A stretch of DNA of 64,000 nt from Ciona savignyi (GCA_000149265.1 CH003275.1:2459963-2523962), one strand, 5' to 3'; positions 1 to 19,300 are shown, numbered from the stretch's first letter. Notes: generated by a model not told the origin, from the sequence alone. Program-made: numbers and translations.

Positions 1-331
1 ACTCTTTAATAAATGCAAATTCAGTGCACTTACCCCTTAAATTCCCTATGCCCTTAAATTTTATACCTCCCTCGGTCTTACAAATTAACAAACCCTTTGT
101 TCCCCCACCCATACCAGAACTGACCTCAACTCTAACCCCATCCTTACCCCACTCTAACCCCACCCTTACCCCTTAAATTCCCCATGCATATCAGTACCTC
201 CCAAGTTTGTACAAATTAACAACCCCTCGTTCCCCACCCTTACCCTAACTCTAACCCCATCCTTAACCCCTTGAATTCCCCAAAGGCCTTAAGCCCTTAA
301 ATATCTAACAAACCCTTTGTTCCCCATCCAG
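1..331. repeat. C-rich imperfect direct repeats in TAF1 intron
   Basis: CTAACCCCATCCTTACCCC-type sequence and AAATTAACAAACCCTTTGTT recur about every 130 bases. It is low-complexity sequence ending at the acceptor of the first visible TAF1 exon. Confidence 0.6.
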
Positions 332-6731
<6,400 letters not shown>

Positions 6732-7201
6732 TATGTGACGTCATATTTTCGTCATCACCGAGATGGACGTCATGCTTCCGTTAATCCCAAGATGTTACGT
6801 CATATTTTAGTCATCACCGAGATGTGACGTCATATTTTAGTCATCACCGAGATGTGACGTCATGATTCTGTGACGTCATACTTCTGTCACCCCCAAGATA
6901 GACGTCATACTTACGTATTCGAAACCAACCGAGCAACGTGAATATTGCGGAAGCGTGGGAAAGCTACGTTGTAAAAAACGTCGTTTTGTTAACTTCCGGA
7001 TATATTTCGCATTATTTTTATAAAGGATGACGTAGTATGGTCGATGACGTCATTTTGAAAGTGAAAGTTCGTTAATAGAATCTTTATTTCAATTTTGCCA
7101 CCAAAGTCCAGAAACGCTTAGCTTCCGCAAAATATTAAACTTCTTCATTTTTTCCGGTAATTCCGCTTTCCGTCATAATGATTTTCACATTTAATAATAA
7201 A
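6732..7201 (+). promoter_or_regulatory. TAF1 3' UTR with TGACGTCA cluster and candidate polyA signal
   Basis: After the TAF1 stop, about 170 bases (6735-6910) consist of an imperfect tandem repeat of roughly 30 bp. Each unit carries a GACGTCA core, and several carry the full palindrome TGACGTCA, followed by ATTTTAGTCATCACC. The first canonical AATAAA downstream is at 7196-7201. TGACGTCA is the CRE site bound by CREB/ATF factors in DNA. Whether this array acts as DNA, as RNA, or is only a degenerate minisatellite cannot be told from sequence. The UTR limits are inferred. Confidence 0.55.
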
Positions 7202-8241
7202 GGTCACTTGTGACGGGATAGTCTTATTAAATTTTGATGACCCATCGAGTTAATTTCTGTCCAGCACCGCAGATTTTCAACGCTGCGACTTCAATTGGCG
7301 GAAAACCTTGCGTCACTTGTCCCATTGTTAGCTCTCAATGGGTTCTGTGACGTAAGAGTATCGAAGGAAGTTCCCGACAATGCTTAGTTTAGAAAAATTA
7401 CGAAAAAGGGAAGTGAAATTTGAAAGTTATTACAAGCTTAATTAGAGAGGTGACACATGTCTATATGCATTCTATATCCATTTAAATATTGGACAGAGTT
7501 AGTCAGTGGTAGATTAAAACAGAGAACTCTTCGGCCTATATAACTATTTGGTCAGAAAAAGTAAAAATAAAAAGGTTACCGGAGCTAGCCTACAACAGCC
7601 TACGCCATTTAGTTGTTGCCTTTTGCAAAAAAAATAGTGCTTGGCTATTTTCATTTAGCATAATTTATCAAATTAAAATTGGTATAATTAAAAATGATAT
7701 CAAGGCAGGCTTGCATTATAAAGCGTCTTGGCATGAAAAGTACTAATTTCATGTTGTAATTTCGTTAAGAGCAAAATGCGGGATTGTCATAACACGGGTT
7801 AATTGCCGTATGTTGTATATGTTTGGGACGACCTTTCAGTTTTAGTAGAAACCATTAATTCACTGGGTATCTATAAACGATGTCCGATAAAATGACTTGT
7901 TGGTTAGTCAGAACCGAAGAACTAGAGACCAGTGTTAGTTCCACAACCTTTCGGCTTAAAAAGTAAGAACCAACCGTGGGATCGTATATTTACAGCTTAT
8001 TTTTGGGAAAACTAAGATGAGGGAAATTGGAAAGGCGGGAAACTCCACACTAAAATAAAGATTAGGTCATAAGAGCTAGTTTTAAACATGGGGTTAGGAT
8101 TAGTTCTGGGGTTAAAATCAGTGATTAGGAAAGGGTTTAAATTAGTTTTCGTAGTTTTAATGTGCAGTTTCCCTCCTTCCCGCTTACCCTACTTTTAGTG
8201 TTGTCCTTTATTTTGAAGAATCACTTGCAGGATTTGCCGTC
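7202..8241. other. TAF1-GPCR intergenic interval
   Basis: No gene is recognised here. The interval holds a strongly decayed SINE-like stretch around 7780-7980 and one copy of a dispersed repeat with inverted ends (about 8020-8215). An acceptor-like CTTGCAG ends at 8230, twelve bases before the GPCR start codon. It could close a 5' UTR intron or be a spliced-leader acceptor. Confidence 0.5.
8020..8215. repeat. Dispersed ~200-bp repeat with inverted ends, copy 2
   Basis: The left part GGCGGGAAACTCCACACTAA and the right part TTCCCTCCTTCCCGC then TTTTAGTGTTGTCC are inverted relatives of each other. It lies directly upstream of the GPCR start exon. Confidence 0.6.
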
Positions 8242-11200
8242 ATGAATTCCACAAACACACCTAGGCCTATGTCAATGTGTATGTACATGAAAACAACCGC
8301 GCTCAACCAAACGGTGACAGGCGAGGGTCCGATGGGGGTTCGAATCTTTTTCTCGCTTCTCGTCTTCCTTTTAAACTCTGTACTCTTGGTTGCATTGATT
8401 AAAAGCTGGTCCAAGTTACGGCAAAACGTGTACGTTTTCGTAGCTGGTATCGTAGCCTGTGACGGGCTACTGGGTTTTGTTAGTGTCGTTAACGTGGCGT
8501 ACCACATGGTAGCAGAGGTCAGGTTAAGGAATACCGAAGGTAAGCGTTTGTTAGTACTGTATAGATAGAATACGTGCGTCCGGCCCGTTGAAGTTGCGTC
8601 GCCTTTCATTCGAAAGGTTGAAGGTGCGAAACTGGTCGCTAGCTGGTCGGTTGTGTCCTTGGGCAAGGCACTTTACGGACATTGCCTGAACCCAGCGGAT
8701 TAATGGGTTCTACCAAATTGAAGGAACGTGTCTATCATATACAACACACTGAAATAGCTCAGGTAATCCGACGATGGGCACGAGGTGATCTGACGATTGC
8801 CCGTGTGTTAACCCCCTTGGTTTTCCCATTCACGTGGATAAAGATGAATGTCCTTCTATCCTATATGATATTCATATTTATTCAAGTGATTGAAAAAGCG
8901 TAAATGGGACAACACTTTAAGAGGTGAATACGGAAAGAAGGCTTAATAAAACAATGGAAACTAATTCTAACCCTGCCCCAAAAACCAATCTTAACCTTAG
9001 AACTGACACTAATTTTTACCTATACCCTTCTTACACTAACCCCATAGTTATAATCTTTATTTTAGTGTGCAGCTTCCCTCATTCCGTTCTCCCCTCTTTT
9101 TCACCCATAAGGAGCGTTATCACACCGGCTCTAGTCAAATGTTGCAGTGTGTTATTTATTGAGACCCTCCTTTAGTTTTAGATAAACCAATTTAGAGAAA
9201 ATACCCTACTAACTAGCGACTAATTTCGTTGCCATCTACAACTTTGCACCTAATCTAAAATGCGTTAATAAAGAAAGGCGACTCTTTTTGTATTAAAAAT
9301 GGCCGATTTTTGTACAGAATGCTGGGCAAATTAGGAATTCAAACTGTCCTATTTTGCCATTCTTTGAAAGTGGAACTAGCCAATTTTGGGATTAAAACGA
9401 AATAAGTCTAAGATTCAATCTTTTAAGCCTGTCACTTAACCCCTTAAGGACGAACTGCTTTCGTGACCAGGCTCTTTGATCTTAACCCTAAGCTATTAAT
9501 AACATTGTCTCGATCAGTGGACAACAAAGTGGAATCTGACAATCACTTGTGACTGTGGTAGGAATTAAGCTAAACGGAGAATAAACAAATAACTTAACCA
9601 GCACTTACTCGGTTAAATTATTCAAAAACAACACATTTTACCAGGTATGTACCAGTACGAAACGGCCTGGTTCTATATCATCAAGTCTTCTACCTTTATG
9701 GCTGCGGAAGTGTACACGGCTGGGAATACAGCATTGATAGCTCTTGCATTTGCTCGGTATATTTCTGCTCAATCGCACCAACACACGAAACAGCTATACA
9801 AGTAATGTTATATACTATTTCTATGTAATTTGATTTCTACTTGGGGGTGGAGTCAGTGTGGAATTGACAGGACCAGCGGAAAAGAAAATTGGTATCGAAC
9901 CCGACCGTGAGTCGGAAGGTTGTAATTCGATATCTACCGCTTGCTAAACGCTTTTGTCCATTGTTAAGGACATTGCTTTAGCCCCGTAAACGAGAACTAA
10001 AACACGATCTTGTGTTTAAATTCTTAGTTATGTCGTTTAATAGCAAAAACAAAACGATCTTAGGGATACCGTCGTGATATCGAAACTTGGCCCGGTGAAA
10101 CGGGGAGGTATCACACGCGGGCAATCAAGAGACTGCCTTGCACCACCGTTCAGTTACTAGAGCTATTGAAGTGTGTTCTAAATGACTAAGACTTTTTTAA
10201 GTTCTAGCATAACCCCTTTGAACGACTCGGTCCATGAGATGACCGCTCCAAATGGTAGTGTATAGCAATTAATATGACATGCCACTTTTCAGAAGGTCTA
10301 ACTCTGGCATTACTTCGAAAACGAAGAAATCCCTTTTATTATCTCGCAAGAAAAGTTGCATGTTATCGATGGTGGTCTTGGCAATATCACTTGGGATCTG
10401 TAAGTTATAAGATTTTTTTGTTTTAATAAGGCAAGAGTAACTAATTTCCCTATGAACTGAGCACGTTTAGACAGTTAGCTGTATTGGTAACGCTTTAAAT
10501 TGCAAACTTATATTAGTAGGTTCGAAACAAGTCGCTTAGCGATTGCGGTCTGAAAACAATAACTTAACAGACTGAATTATACTGTGTAAATGTAATCAAC
10601 GTATTTAATATTCTTCAACTGCTTCTGTAACACGCTGGTCGTACGAGGTAGAGGCAATACGAATGGTTGTGGGTCAGAACTGGTCGCTGGCTAGTAGGTG
10701 GTGTCTTGAACTTTGCCTGAACCAAGGTTCTTGATCGGTCTTACCAAATTAAAGCGGTGACCAGTCAACTGAACCCCTTACAACTGAACCCCTTACAACT
10801 GAGCCCCTACAACTGAACCCCTTTACAACTGAACCCCTTTAAACAGAACCGTTTTAACTGAAAAGGGGGTTCAGTTGTAAAGAGGTTTAATTGAAATGGG
10901 TTCAGTTGTAAAGGGGTTCAGTTTAAAGGGGTTCGGTTAAAAGGAGTTCAGTTGTAAGGGCCTTAATTGTAGGGGTTCAGATGTAAAGGGTTCAGTTGTA
11001 AGGGTTCAGTTGTAAGGGTTCAGTTGTAAGGGGTTCAGTTGTAAGGGGTTCAGTTGTCATGGAACCATAAACATAATTAATTTACTCCTAATCTCTTTCT
11101 TGGTTTTTAACGCCAAAGCGTTTTTTAACCGGATGAAACTTATCCTATTCATATCCTAATCTGTATTTGCTTTAATCATGACTTGCGACGACTTTGTTTG

Positions 11201-14200
11201 ATTTAGATTTCCCTTTGAGCTATTTACGAATAGGATAGGATATGATAGTCGTGTTGATCCCCGTGAACGAAAAAACCAAAGGGTTTAACACACGGGCAAT
11301 CGTAAGATCACCTCGCGCCCACCGTCGTGTAACCGGAACTATTGCAGTGTGTTGTGTATGATTCACTCGTTTCTTTAATTTAGTAGAAACCATTAATCCG
11401 CTGAGTTCAGGCAATGTCCGTTAAGTGCCTTGCCCAAGAACACAACCGACTACCCTAGCGACCAGTTTTGAACCTTCAACCTTCTTAGCTGGAAAGGCAC
11501 CGCACTAAACCCACCCAAACTAACCGGTAGGATATCAGTCGCATTAACCAGTATCGCTCACAAGCAAATAACTCAAACTGTTGTTCAGTGATAAACGGTA
11601 TCGGTTGGAATTGCATGAGATCTTGTGCTTGCTTCTATTACAACGGACGATTCAGTCGGACCGAAGCGGCGGCAATGTGTCATCATTATTATAAATGCAG
11701 GTGAGCTGGGTAGATAACTTTCTCGTAGGTTGCTAAATTCGAATGTTACAGACTCGTAATAGTTGACGCCGAAAAATTTTTGTTTTTAAAAATTGCCTAA
11801 TACTTTGTTTTAAAAAATTGCCTACACCAAATAATTTTGGTTTTAAAAAATGCCCATTTATTTTTAATATAAGTTAACTTCGGCCACGTTCTGCTATACC
11901 TACACTAAATAATTATTTATAGACGCTTATAGGCGTGTTTTAACGATTGTATTTTTACCACTTTTTTCCTGTTTTAAGTTTCGGTTCCGTGTTTTTATTG
12001 TGGAAACAAAAAAAACTTAACTACATTAAGATGAATGTTGTCTTGTCTGTCCTCATATAATGAGACAATGGCCGTCGTGAAATCGTTTGTATTGTGCCCA
12101 AAGTCGGGTTGTTAAAGTGAAAACTCAAGAAAATGTCGCAATAACATATAAAAAAACTTTTTAATCACTTTAGTCCATCCCATGTGGTAGAACGTTATCT
12201 GATTCATTGGCAAGAAGTTATCTGACAGTTGCCCCGGTGAATCGAACATTAACTGATCGTGAATAGTTAACTCGGCCAATATATATATATATGCCAGTTC
12301 CATACAAAAAATGGTGATAGCTACGAGCCCATTAATGTATTTTTTGACATTATCTTCAATTATTTACTTAAAAGATATCGCTTTGCAGTTATATCTACCC
12401 ATCGTTGAATATCTACCTCGTGGTTGTGAGCGTCGTGCTTTTTCTTATCTCGCTCACGATCGTGATAGTGATGTGTATTAGGACTATTCACAAGACCGAT
12501 GGTTTGGCGTCGATTTTACCGTATTCTCTTCATCTTCGATTGGTGCGTCGAAGCCAAAAGCGACGACAAGGTTATTTAAACTAACATAAAATAGAATATT
12601 TTTAGAAATATAAATCGGTGTATGTATCGGCCGCGTTAAACACCTGGACAGATCACCGAATAAATAAGATTTCCATGTTTATATCTGTTGGTGAAATAAC
12701 AGGGAATTTTTACACGTGCAATCTACAAATTACCTTTCTCACACCGCGGGGTTAACGAAGTTATTGTAGTGTGTTAAATACAATGGAGAAATTGCGTCAG
12801 TGATTGTTTAACCCATTAATCTTCTGAGAGATGAGCTGTTTTTTTTGTAATCTTCCACTCTAGCCCAGGGGTGGGCAACTTCTCTAGTCGACGGGCCAGA
12901 TGTGGAAAAATGAAGTTCTTGGTGCGCCGGATTATTACATGAATAGTATTCAATATCTTGATTACAGGGTATGGTTAGATACAGTCTGCGGGCCGGTCAA
13001 AATCCATGCACGGGTCGTATGATGCCCCTGCCTGCTCTTTCCATTTGGTAACATGACTATTCAGACGATGTCTGTTCGTCACTTGAACCGTTCTTGTTTA
13101 GAAATCCGTATTTGAATCGGTCAATATGGTCCTCTAAGTGCCTGCCCAAGGACAAACCCAACAATAACCCCACAACCACTAATATGGTAACTAATCGCCG
13201 ACACTTTAACCGATTAAGCTTGTCAGTTGGACAATACTAAAAGTATATTTTTAGGAACGATGACATTATTCTCAAAGTTTTTATAATAGGGGTGATTAAA
13301 TTAAGTCGTGATCCTAGTCAGGGCCCCGGAGCTATTGTAGGATTAGGGACTAAGGGTGCTAATAAATTGGTGAAGTTTGCTTCATCATAGTTAACAGCTC
13401 AGTAAACCGAATGTGGACACAATATAAACTTCTGCGTTTTTCACCTCCCGGGGATAAACATGAGTATCGTCCTTTTCCACAATCTCTCTCTTTCGCATTT
13501 GTCTAAACATAATACTCAGCAGTCGAGAATGTCGAAACTGGAAATATCGACATCCACAGAAGGCATTCAATACAACTCTCGTACATGAGAAATATGTCGC
13601 ACTTTATACTCTCAGTCACAGTGGTATACATCAGCTGCAGGTTAGCATGTTCCCGCTTTGTTTTTCAACTCATTTAAACGAAGTTTCTACCAAGTTGCTT
13701 AAGACTTTGTACTTCGCATTTCACCAGAAAGGCCGCAGACTCGAGACTGGTTGATAACTGGTCAGTTTTGTCTTTGTGCAAGGCACTTGACAGACATTTC
13801 CTTAACCCACTGGGTTTAATGGGTTCTACACTAATTAAATACACTGCAATATCTACAGTAACCCAAAAACGGGCGCCAGATAATCTGACTTTAAACCCTT
13901 ACGACATCTTGCGTTTTATCTTCTGCCTGTGACTAAACAGCCTGTGGGCGGTTTGTAAGTCTGTATAGCTTGGTGGGTTTGTACGCCGTCTTTGATACGA
14001 AAAGTTATAGACTAGAAACCGATTGCTAGTTACTTTGGGCAAAGCACATAGCGAAAATCGCCCAGATTTAGTGGATTAATGAGTTCTACTAAAACTGATG
14101 AAACATATAAATTCAACGCGCTGCATCAATAGCTCCACAAACCGGTCGGTAGGCACGAGGTAGGTATTCTGACGATTGCCGTGTGATAATGCCACTTGCT

Positions 14201-15032
14201 TTTTCTATTCTCATGATTAAAACATGTATAAACTAAGCTGAACGGTCGTATATTTAAATTGTTAACGCAAACGATTCATATACAGCAGGACATTAAAAAC
14301 TGACCCTGTAATAAGCCCATAGAGGGTGCGAAACTTGGCCCAGTTAAAAATACACCCTAATTTTCAATGCTTTATTATTTTTCACAGACTTCCTGCTAAT
14401 ATAATTCTGCTGCTGGAATCATGTAATGTCGCCATCTCAATATCAAGTGGGGGGCTCATCGTGGTTGGAGCAATCGCCTTTATTCACTCCCTCCTGAACC
14501 CAATAGTGTTCTACGTCACGTTGCAACCTATGCGCAAGGTCAGCCTCTGTTAAGAGATGTTCGGTTTAAAACTAGAGAGTGTCAAACACACGTCACCACC
14601 TCATCTTTAAAGTCTATTTTGTTTAACAAGACTCTCCAGTTTAGAACAAGAATTTTCGTGTACATGGAGGTTAAAGGAAAATTTAGAGCCGTTATTTAGT
14701 TTATTTTTTATGCCCTCTTTACGGCCATAAGCATGGGTAAATTAAAAAAAAACAGCAAAACTTCGGCAAATGAATGATATTTTATTCTTGACACGTTTTG
14801 GAATGTTTCTTAATTATGTTTCAATCTTATTTATTAATTAAAGATCAATCAAACTCACAGCATTTCGACTTCCATTCCTAGACCCTATGTTTACTACGCT
14901 TAGCCGGGTAAGCCAAACTCAGTAGTTTCATAAATGTATTTTCCCTAGGCCGTTTACCACCTACTCGCGCCCTGCTGTACTCGGACCATCGAGACCAAAC
15001 GGGGAATCCCCAACACAGCGAAACAGCCATAA
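8242..15032 (+). CDS. Class A (rhodopsin-like) G-protein-coupled receptor, orphan, 403 aa
   Basis: Exons: 8242-8539, 9645-9801, 10293-10399, 11589-11700, 12389-12570, 13520-13640, 14388-14538, 14949-15032 (stop TAA). They sum to 1212 nt and every GT-AG junction is in phase. Seven hydrophobic segments are present: TM1 near residues 35-57 with the conserved Asn45, TM2 with Asp74, and TM3 ending in Ala-Arg-Tyr at 136-138 where DRY is usual. TM4 spans exons 3-4 and TM5 lies in exon 5. TM6 ends CRLP (325-328) instead of CWxP, and TM7 carries NPIVFY (363-368). Helix 8 is followed by a CysCys pair (385-386), a likely palmitoylation site, and a short tail. N-glycosylation sequons lie at Asn2 and Asn22. 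The Cys normally at the start of TM3 is absent, although extracellular loop 2 has several Cys. TM7 has no retinal-binding Lys, so it is not an opsin. The ligand is unknown. Introns contain SINE remnants, a hAT-like element and a long inverted repeat. Confidence 0.82.
8577..8880 (+). repeat. tRNA-headed SINE, full length
   Basis: Well conserved from GTCCGGCCCGTTG to TATCCTATATGATATTCAT. The tRNA-like head lacks about 15 bases of its 5' stem. It lies in GPCR intron 1. Confidence 0.85.
8895..9110. repeat. Dispersed ~200-bp repeat with inverted ends, copy 3
   Basis: Begins ATGGGACAACACTTTAAGAG and ends TTCCGTTCTCCCCTCTTTTT, with GTGTGCAGCTTCCCTC near the right end as in the other two copies. MITE-like, without transposase. 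Confidence 0.55.
10764..11060. repeat. Minisatellite arranged as a long inverted repeat
   Basis: The left arm (10764-10862) is made of ACAACTGAACCCCTT units. The right arm (10863-11060) is made of the reverse complement, AAGGGGTTCAGTTGT. The two arms can pair over roughly 100 bases. It lies in GPCR intron 3. Confidence 0.9.
11226..11535 (-). repeat. tRNA-headed SINE, full length
   Basis: ATAGGATAGGATATGATAG tail on the left, head on the right. It ends about 50 nt before GPCR exon 4. Confidence 0.85.
12866..13030. mobile_element. Probable hAT-like MITE remnant
   Basis: The stretch starts CAGGGGTGGGCAAC and ends GATGCCCCTG, short inverted ends of the type seen in many hAT MITEs. A clean 8-bp target duplication is not visible. 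It lies in GPCR intron 5. Its internal ATTACATGAATAGTATTCAA sequence recurs, inverted, beside the gap near 42.8 and 43.2 kb. Confidence 0.55.
13700..14220 (+). repeat. Two consecutive decayed SINE copies
   Basis: Copies at about 13700-13930 and 13965-14220 keep the GTGCAAGGCACTTGACAGAC-type body, the TAATGGGTTCTAC motif and the GTAACCC...GGGCGCC motif, with many substitutions. Both lie in GPCR intron 6. Confidence 0.6.
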
Positions 15033-16392
15033 AATGGGGCTTGTGCACAGCCAAAGATCGGTATAGTTGTCTCAAACGGGAAACCCCAAACAAAGATACC
15101 AGGAAACCCAGCGAGATCTCCGAGAATCGAATCCAAACTCGAAAGCGATCAGATCTGAGCAACCGGGTCAGCGCGATCTCTACCATTTCCGTTAACCGAG
15201 AAACTTCGTTTTAATGGTTTTTGTATGCAACCCCGTGATGATGGTAATGATGCTATATATGCTATACATTACACCCTTGGCCGTAATCAAATGGTCAAGA
15301 CTTGGTAGGTTCTTCACCAGGTCTTTACCTTGGCCATATAATTAGGACTTTTTTTATTTTTATTTTTTGTTTATACCCATGATGTGTTCATCGCGTAGAC
15401 CGCTTTTTAAGAAGAAATCTGTGTATGAAAATGTGGCGTTCACAATTCGCCCATTGCGCCCTGGTCCGGTATTTAACGTTTTTATCCAAAAGACAAAAAT
15501 AGCATATGTTAAGTGCAATTGTGCGAATACAAAGCGAAAAAGAAAACGGACAGGGTAATGATCGAATCCTGCACCTGCAGGCCATGATCTTCAGCCTTTT
15601 CCCAAGACCACACGATTGGGAGAAGTTATGCCCGCTGTTTAAAACGATAAATGGCCTTGTATAAATATGCATATATTTTGTCGTTGGTTATACTACGCCA
15701 TTTATGATCATGTGCTTGTTTTATTTTTTCATACTCAATATCTGCAATTAAATAATTTGCGTTTTTGTTGGTATTTCATTTCCTTTTTTTCAATGTTTAA
15801 TGACTCGACCCGATTAACATTTTACAAAAAAATCAATTGGTGAAAGAACGGTTAATGACTTCAGAGTAATATTGAAACAAACTAACATAATTCGAGCGAA
15901 TTACTATGATATATCTAGTTAATTTTTTTTATATTAATAGGCATTACATATAACGGGGTATGCTGTAATATTTTAATTAAATATGGAATTTTATTTTTAT
16001 TTTATAATTATGTCTACAAGTTGAATAAAAAATCGGAGTAAATCGTATTTTGTAGTCACGACTTACAAAGAATATAGACTTAAAGGTGTCAAGGAAAACG
16101 TACAACAAAACATTCCTTTAACAAGCGCGACTCCGTGCCTTTATAACGAGCGCAACTTAAAAAATACGTTTTACCAACCGGCAACAAAAAATACTAAAAA
16201 AAGTAGGCAATTTAATGATTTAAATTAAAATTAGAATTTACATAAACAAAGATTAACGTTTCACTGACCGGAGGCGGCATGCAAATATTGACTTCCATTC
16301 TTAGTACATTGCCGGAAATGAATAACTCACTTCAATATTTGTTTTAAATTTATTACTTAAACATAATGGAAGAAATAGGAAAGTGTTAGAAA
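15033..16392. other. Convergent intergenic region between GPCR and otopetrin A
   Basis: This interval must contain the 3' UTRs of two converging genes. On the minus strand an AATAAA (plus TTTATT at 16349-16354) lies about 40 nt beyond the otopetrin A stop and is its candidate polyA signal. The 15033-15190 stretch, directly after the GPCR stop, is GC-richer than its surroundings. No further coding exon, RNA gene or clear mobile element is seen. Short open frames near 15370-15670 have no recognisable features. Confidence 0.45.
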
Positions 16393-19300
16393 CTACGCAA
16401 AGGACCAGATTTCGAAGAGACATCCGGCCGAGTGCATGCGAAAGAAGATGCTTAGGGGTCTACATATCATTAAAATTGTCGTCCAGACGCTTGCGCCGAA
16501 AAACTGGCTTTGGTATAAGTACAGTGAAAATGCTGTACCGTCCAAAGACATGTACATCCAGAGACAAGCGTTCGCAATGAGCAAAAACATGGAAACTTCT
16601 CGAAGCACAAGTCTGCCACCGCGTGGCTGGGACACTTTAGACTGCGAAACGACTTTGATGATTGATTTTTTATTGTTTGTCTCCCTTTCAGGGTTTTCAC
16701 AGCACGATGTTTCGATTTCAAGCGAATCCGAGGCCTCTAGTGCAATGCCGTTAATCTCTATCTTTGGCGAGGTTGGGTCAATATGCTGCACAGTCTGCTC
16801 TCTGATTGATAAACATATCGAAACGTTATCGCCTCTATCGATAGTCTGTGTTATCGTAGCGAGATTCCGAGTGTTTTCCTCCGGTTCGTCTTGGAATGTT
16901 TGATGGCCTGGATTCGAGAACAGAGCCGAAATAACAGAGTTGATCGAATTATGGCGGCTTCTAAGGTAGCTTTGAGCGATGTTTTCAATTTCGTTCCTAG
17001 ACCCGAGATGATCTTCTTCGTCGGTTGCTTGTATTGCTTGAAAACTGAAAGAAAAGTTTAGTTACAGCTCACAGATACGACCAAAGGCGTTACAATTTTC
17101 AGAATGGACAAAGGTGTATTTAGAGATGGTTAGACGTTTAATTACGAAAGGGTATCATAACAGGACAAAGATTTACTTAAAACTAAAAAAGCCGCAATGG
17201 TTGACGCGACCGATACATATATCGATTCAATACAAAAACGGTCTTTGCGACGAGCCCATTATAGGTTAGCATCTTTGTCCGGCCCGTTAGTCTAACGGTT
17301 AAGTGCGTCGCCTTTCAATCGAAATGTTGCAGGTGCGAAACTGGTCGCTAGCTAGTCAGTTGTGTCCTTGGGCAAGGCACTTTACGGACATTGCCTGAAC
17401 CCATCGGATTAATGGCTTCTACCAAATTAAAGGAACGTGTCGATCATATACAACACACTACAACAGCTCCGGTAACCCGACGATGGGCGCGAGGTGATCT
17501 GACGATTGCCCGTGTGTTAACTCCCTTGGTTTTCCATTCACGGGGATAAAATGAATATCCTATTCTATCATATCCTAGCCAGGTAAGAAATGTAAGACAG
17601 GCGTAGATGACAAACCTTTTCTTAATCTGATCCACTGTATCTTTTGCGTATTCCGTAGTTTCAGGCTCTCGCTGAAGACCGAATAATACCAAGACCACCT
17701 TAATTTAAAAAAAGTGTGACAGTTAAAAATACATATGGATGAGGATTGTGTTAGAGTTTCCAAATTCGAACGTATGGCTGAATGGTTAACGCAACTACAA
17801 AAAATACCAAAAAAAATACAAAACGGTTTTGATGACGTGCCCATCAAGGATTTGAAAACTGGCCCAATAAAAATATTTGATGCTAAAATAGAGGTCGAGT
17901 TTTTAACAAAGACACGTCAGTTAATAAGACTAGAGTTGAAGTGATTGGCTCTATTTATATTAATTCTGATGATTTGTAGCAAGAAAATCGCTTATACCGT
18001 ATAAAAAATACACACATTTCACTGTATATTTCGTATGTGTGAAGGGATAATGGAGGATTGCATATAACATACCCCACTTTGTATCATGTGGTCTAAAGAG
18101 ATAGAAATATACCTATTGTTGTACAATCGTGAGACCGAATGGTTAACACGACCGATTCATTTACCAATTCTATGTAAAAACGGCCTTAGTGACGATCCGA
18201 TCAAGGATTCAAACAGAAAAAATACTGAGAATAATGTTACCTGTAGCAAGCACTGAAACGTGTCACAAAGCCGAAATATCATCGACACAACCCAGGTCTT
18301 ATCCGTTTTATTTTCTTCCCCGGCGATGATGGCGAGAAGTGAGAAGCTGTTGGAAACCAGAGGACCGAGCATACAGATCAAAAGAAGGACTTCATCTAAT
18401 AGAACGGTGGATTCGAGGACAACCGGTCTTTCGTTTTTGTAAAATACATAAAAGCCGACCAAGCAAGCGACAATCATGCATATCTGCAAGCTTATCTGAA
18501 AAAGGAGTTTGTTGTTTATCACGTATGGTTAAAAATGAAATATTTATCCTACAGTAGGTCTGGAAATACATATATTACGATTTGTATATTTTTATCGTCG
18601 GATAAGTCGTGTGGAAAATCTGTTTTGGAGGATTTATCATTGTATCTTTGGGTAATTTGAGTGAAAAATTTGGATCATTGGATTTATCCTTCCCGTTTTT
18701 AAAAACAAATTAATAAACGCACTGTTTTTGTACAATAACTGTGTGGAAAATACGTGGTGAGAGATTTATACACTGGTATTGTTCGTTAACTTGTGTGGGA
18801 AATCCGTATTGGAGAATTTATGCACAATTTTTGTCGGATAACTGGTGTGTAATAAATGTATTAAATAATTTCTTCACTCTTATTGTTGGTTATTTTGTGT
18901 GGGAAATATGTATTGAAAGATTGACCCTTTTGTGCGAGATAGTTGAATTAAATTAAACACGTGAAATATACCAATTATATAAACTAAATACACACATGGG
19001 TTTATACGGCCTCATATTTCATTCACGGCATTAGTTTTAAACGTTATTCTTGACGTGTTTTAATGACTGACGTTTCGATGTCTGTTTTTATTATTCGTCT
19101 TAAGTTATAATATTTCAATTCAAATTCTTAGTTTTATTAACTTGAATAAAATTAAGGACGAACAAATACACAAAATATAAGTTTAAAGATATACAAATAC
19201 ACAAAATATAAATTTTAAGATAAAGAAATACGCAATATATATATATATAAGTTTAAAGTTTCAAATAAACCAAGTTTAAATTTAAAGATATATAAATAAA

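Noticed and set aside
1..331. Telomere-like CTAACCCC sequence
   Set aside because: There is no regular TTAGGG array. It is irregular C-rich intron sequence inside TAF1.
8208..8666. 152-residue minus-strand open frame
   Set aside because: Antisense shadow of GPCR exon 1 and a SINE; no recognisable features.
14878..15186. 102-residue minus-strand open frame, GC-richer than its surroundings
   Set aside because: It overlaps, in antisense, the last GPCR exon (14949-15032) and its flank. No family motif, splice context or start context supports it.
15367..15672. Overlapping 63- and 94-residue frames on opposite strands
   Set aside because: Low complexity, basic composition, no homology and no splice signals. 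Treated as chance open frames in the convergent intergenic region.
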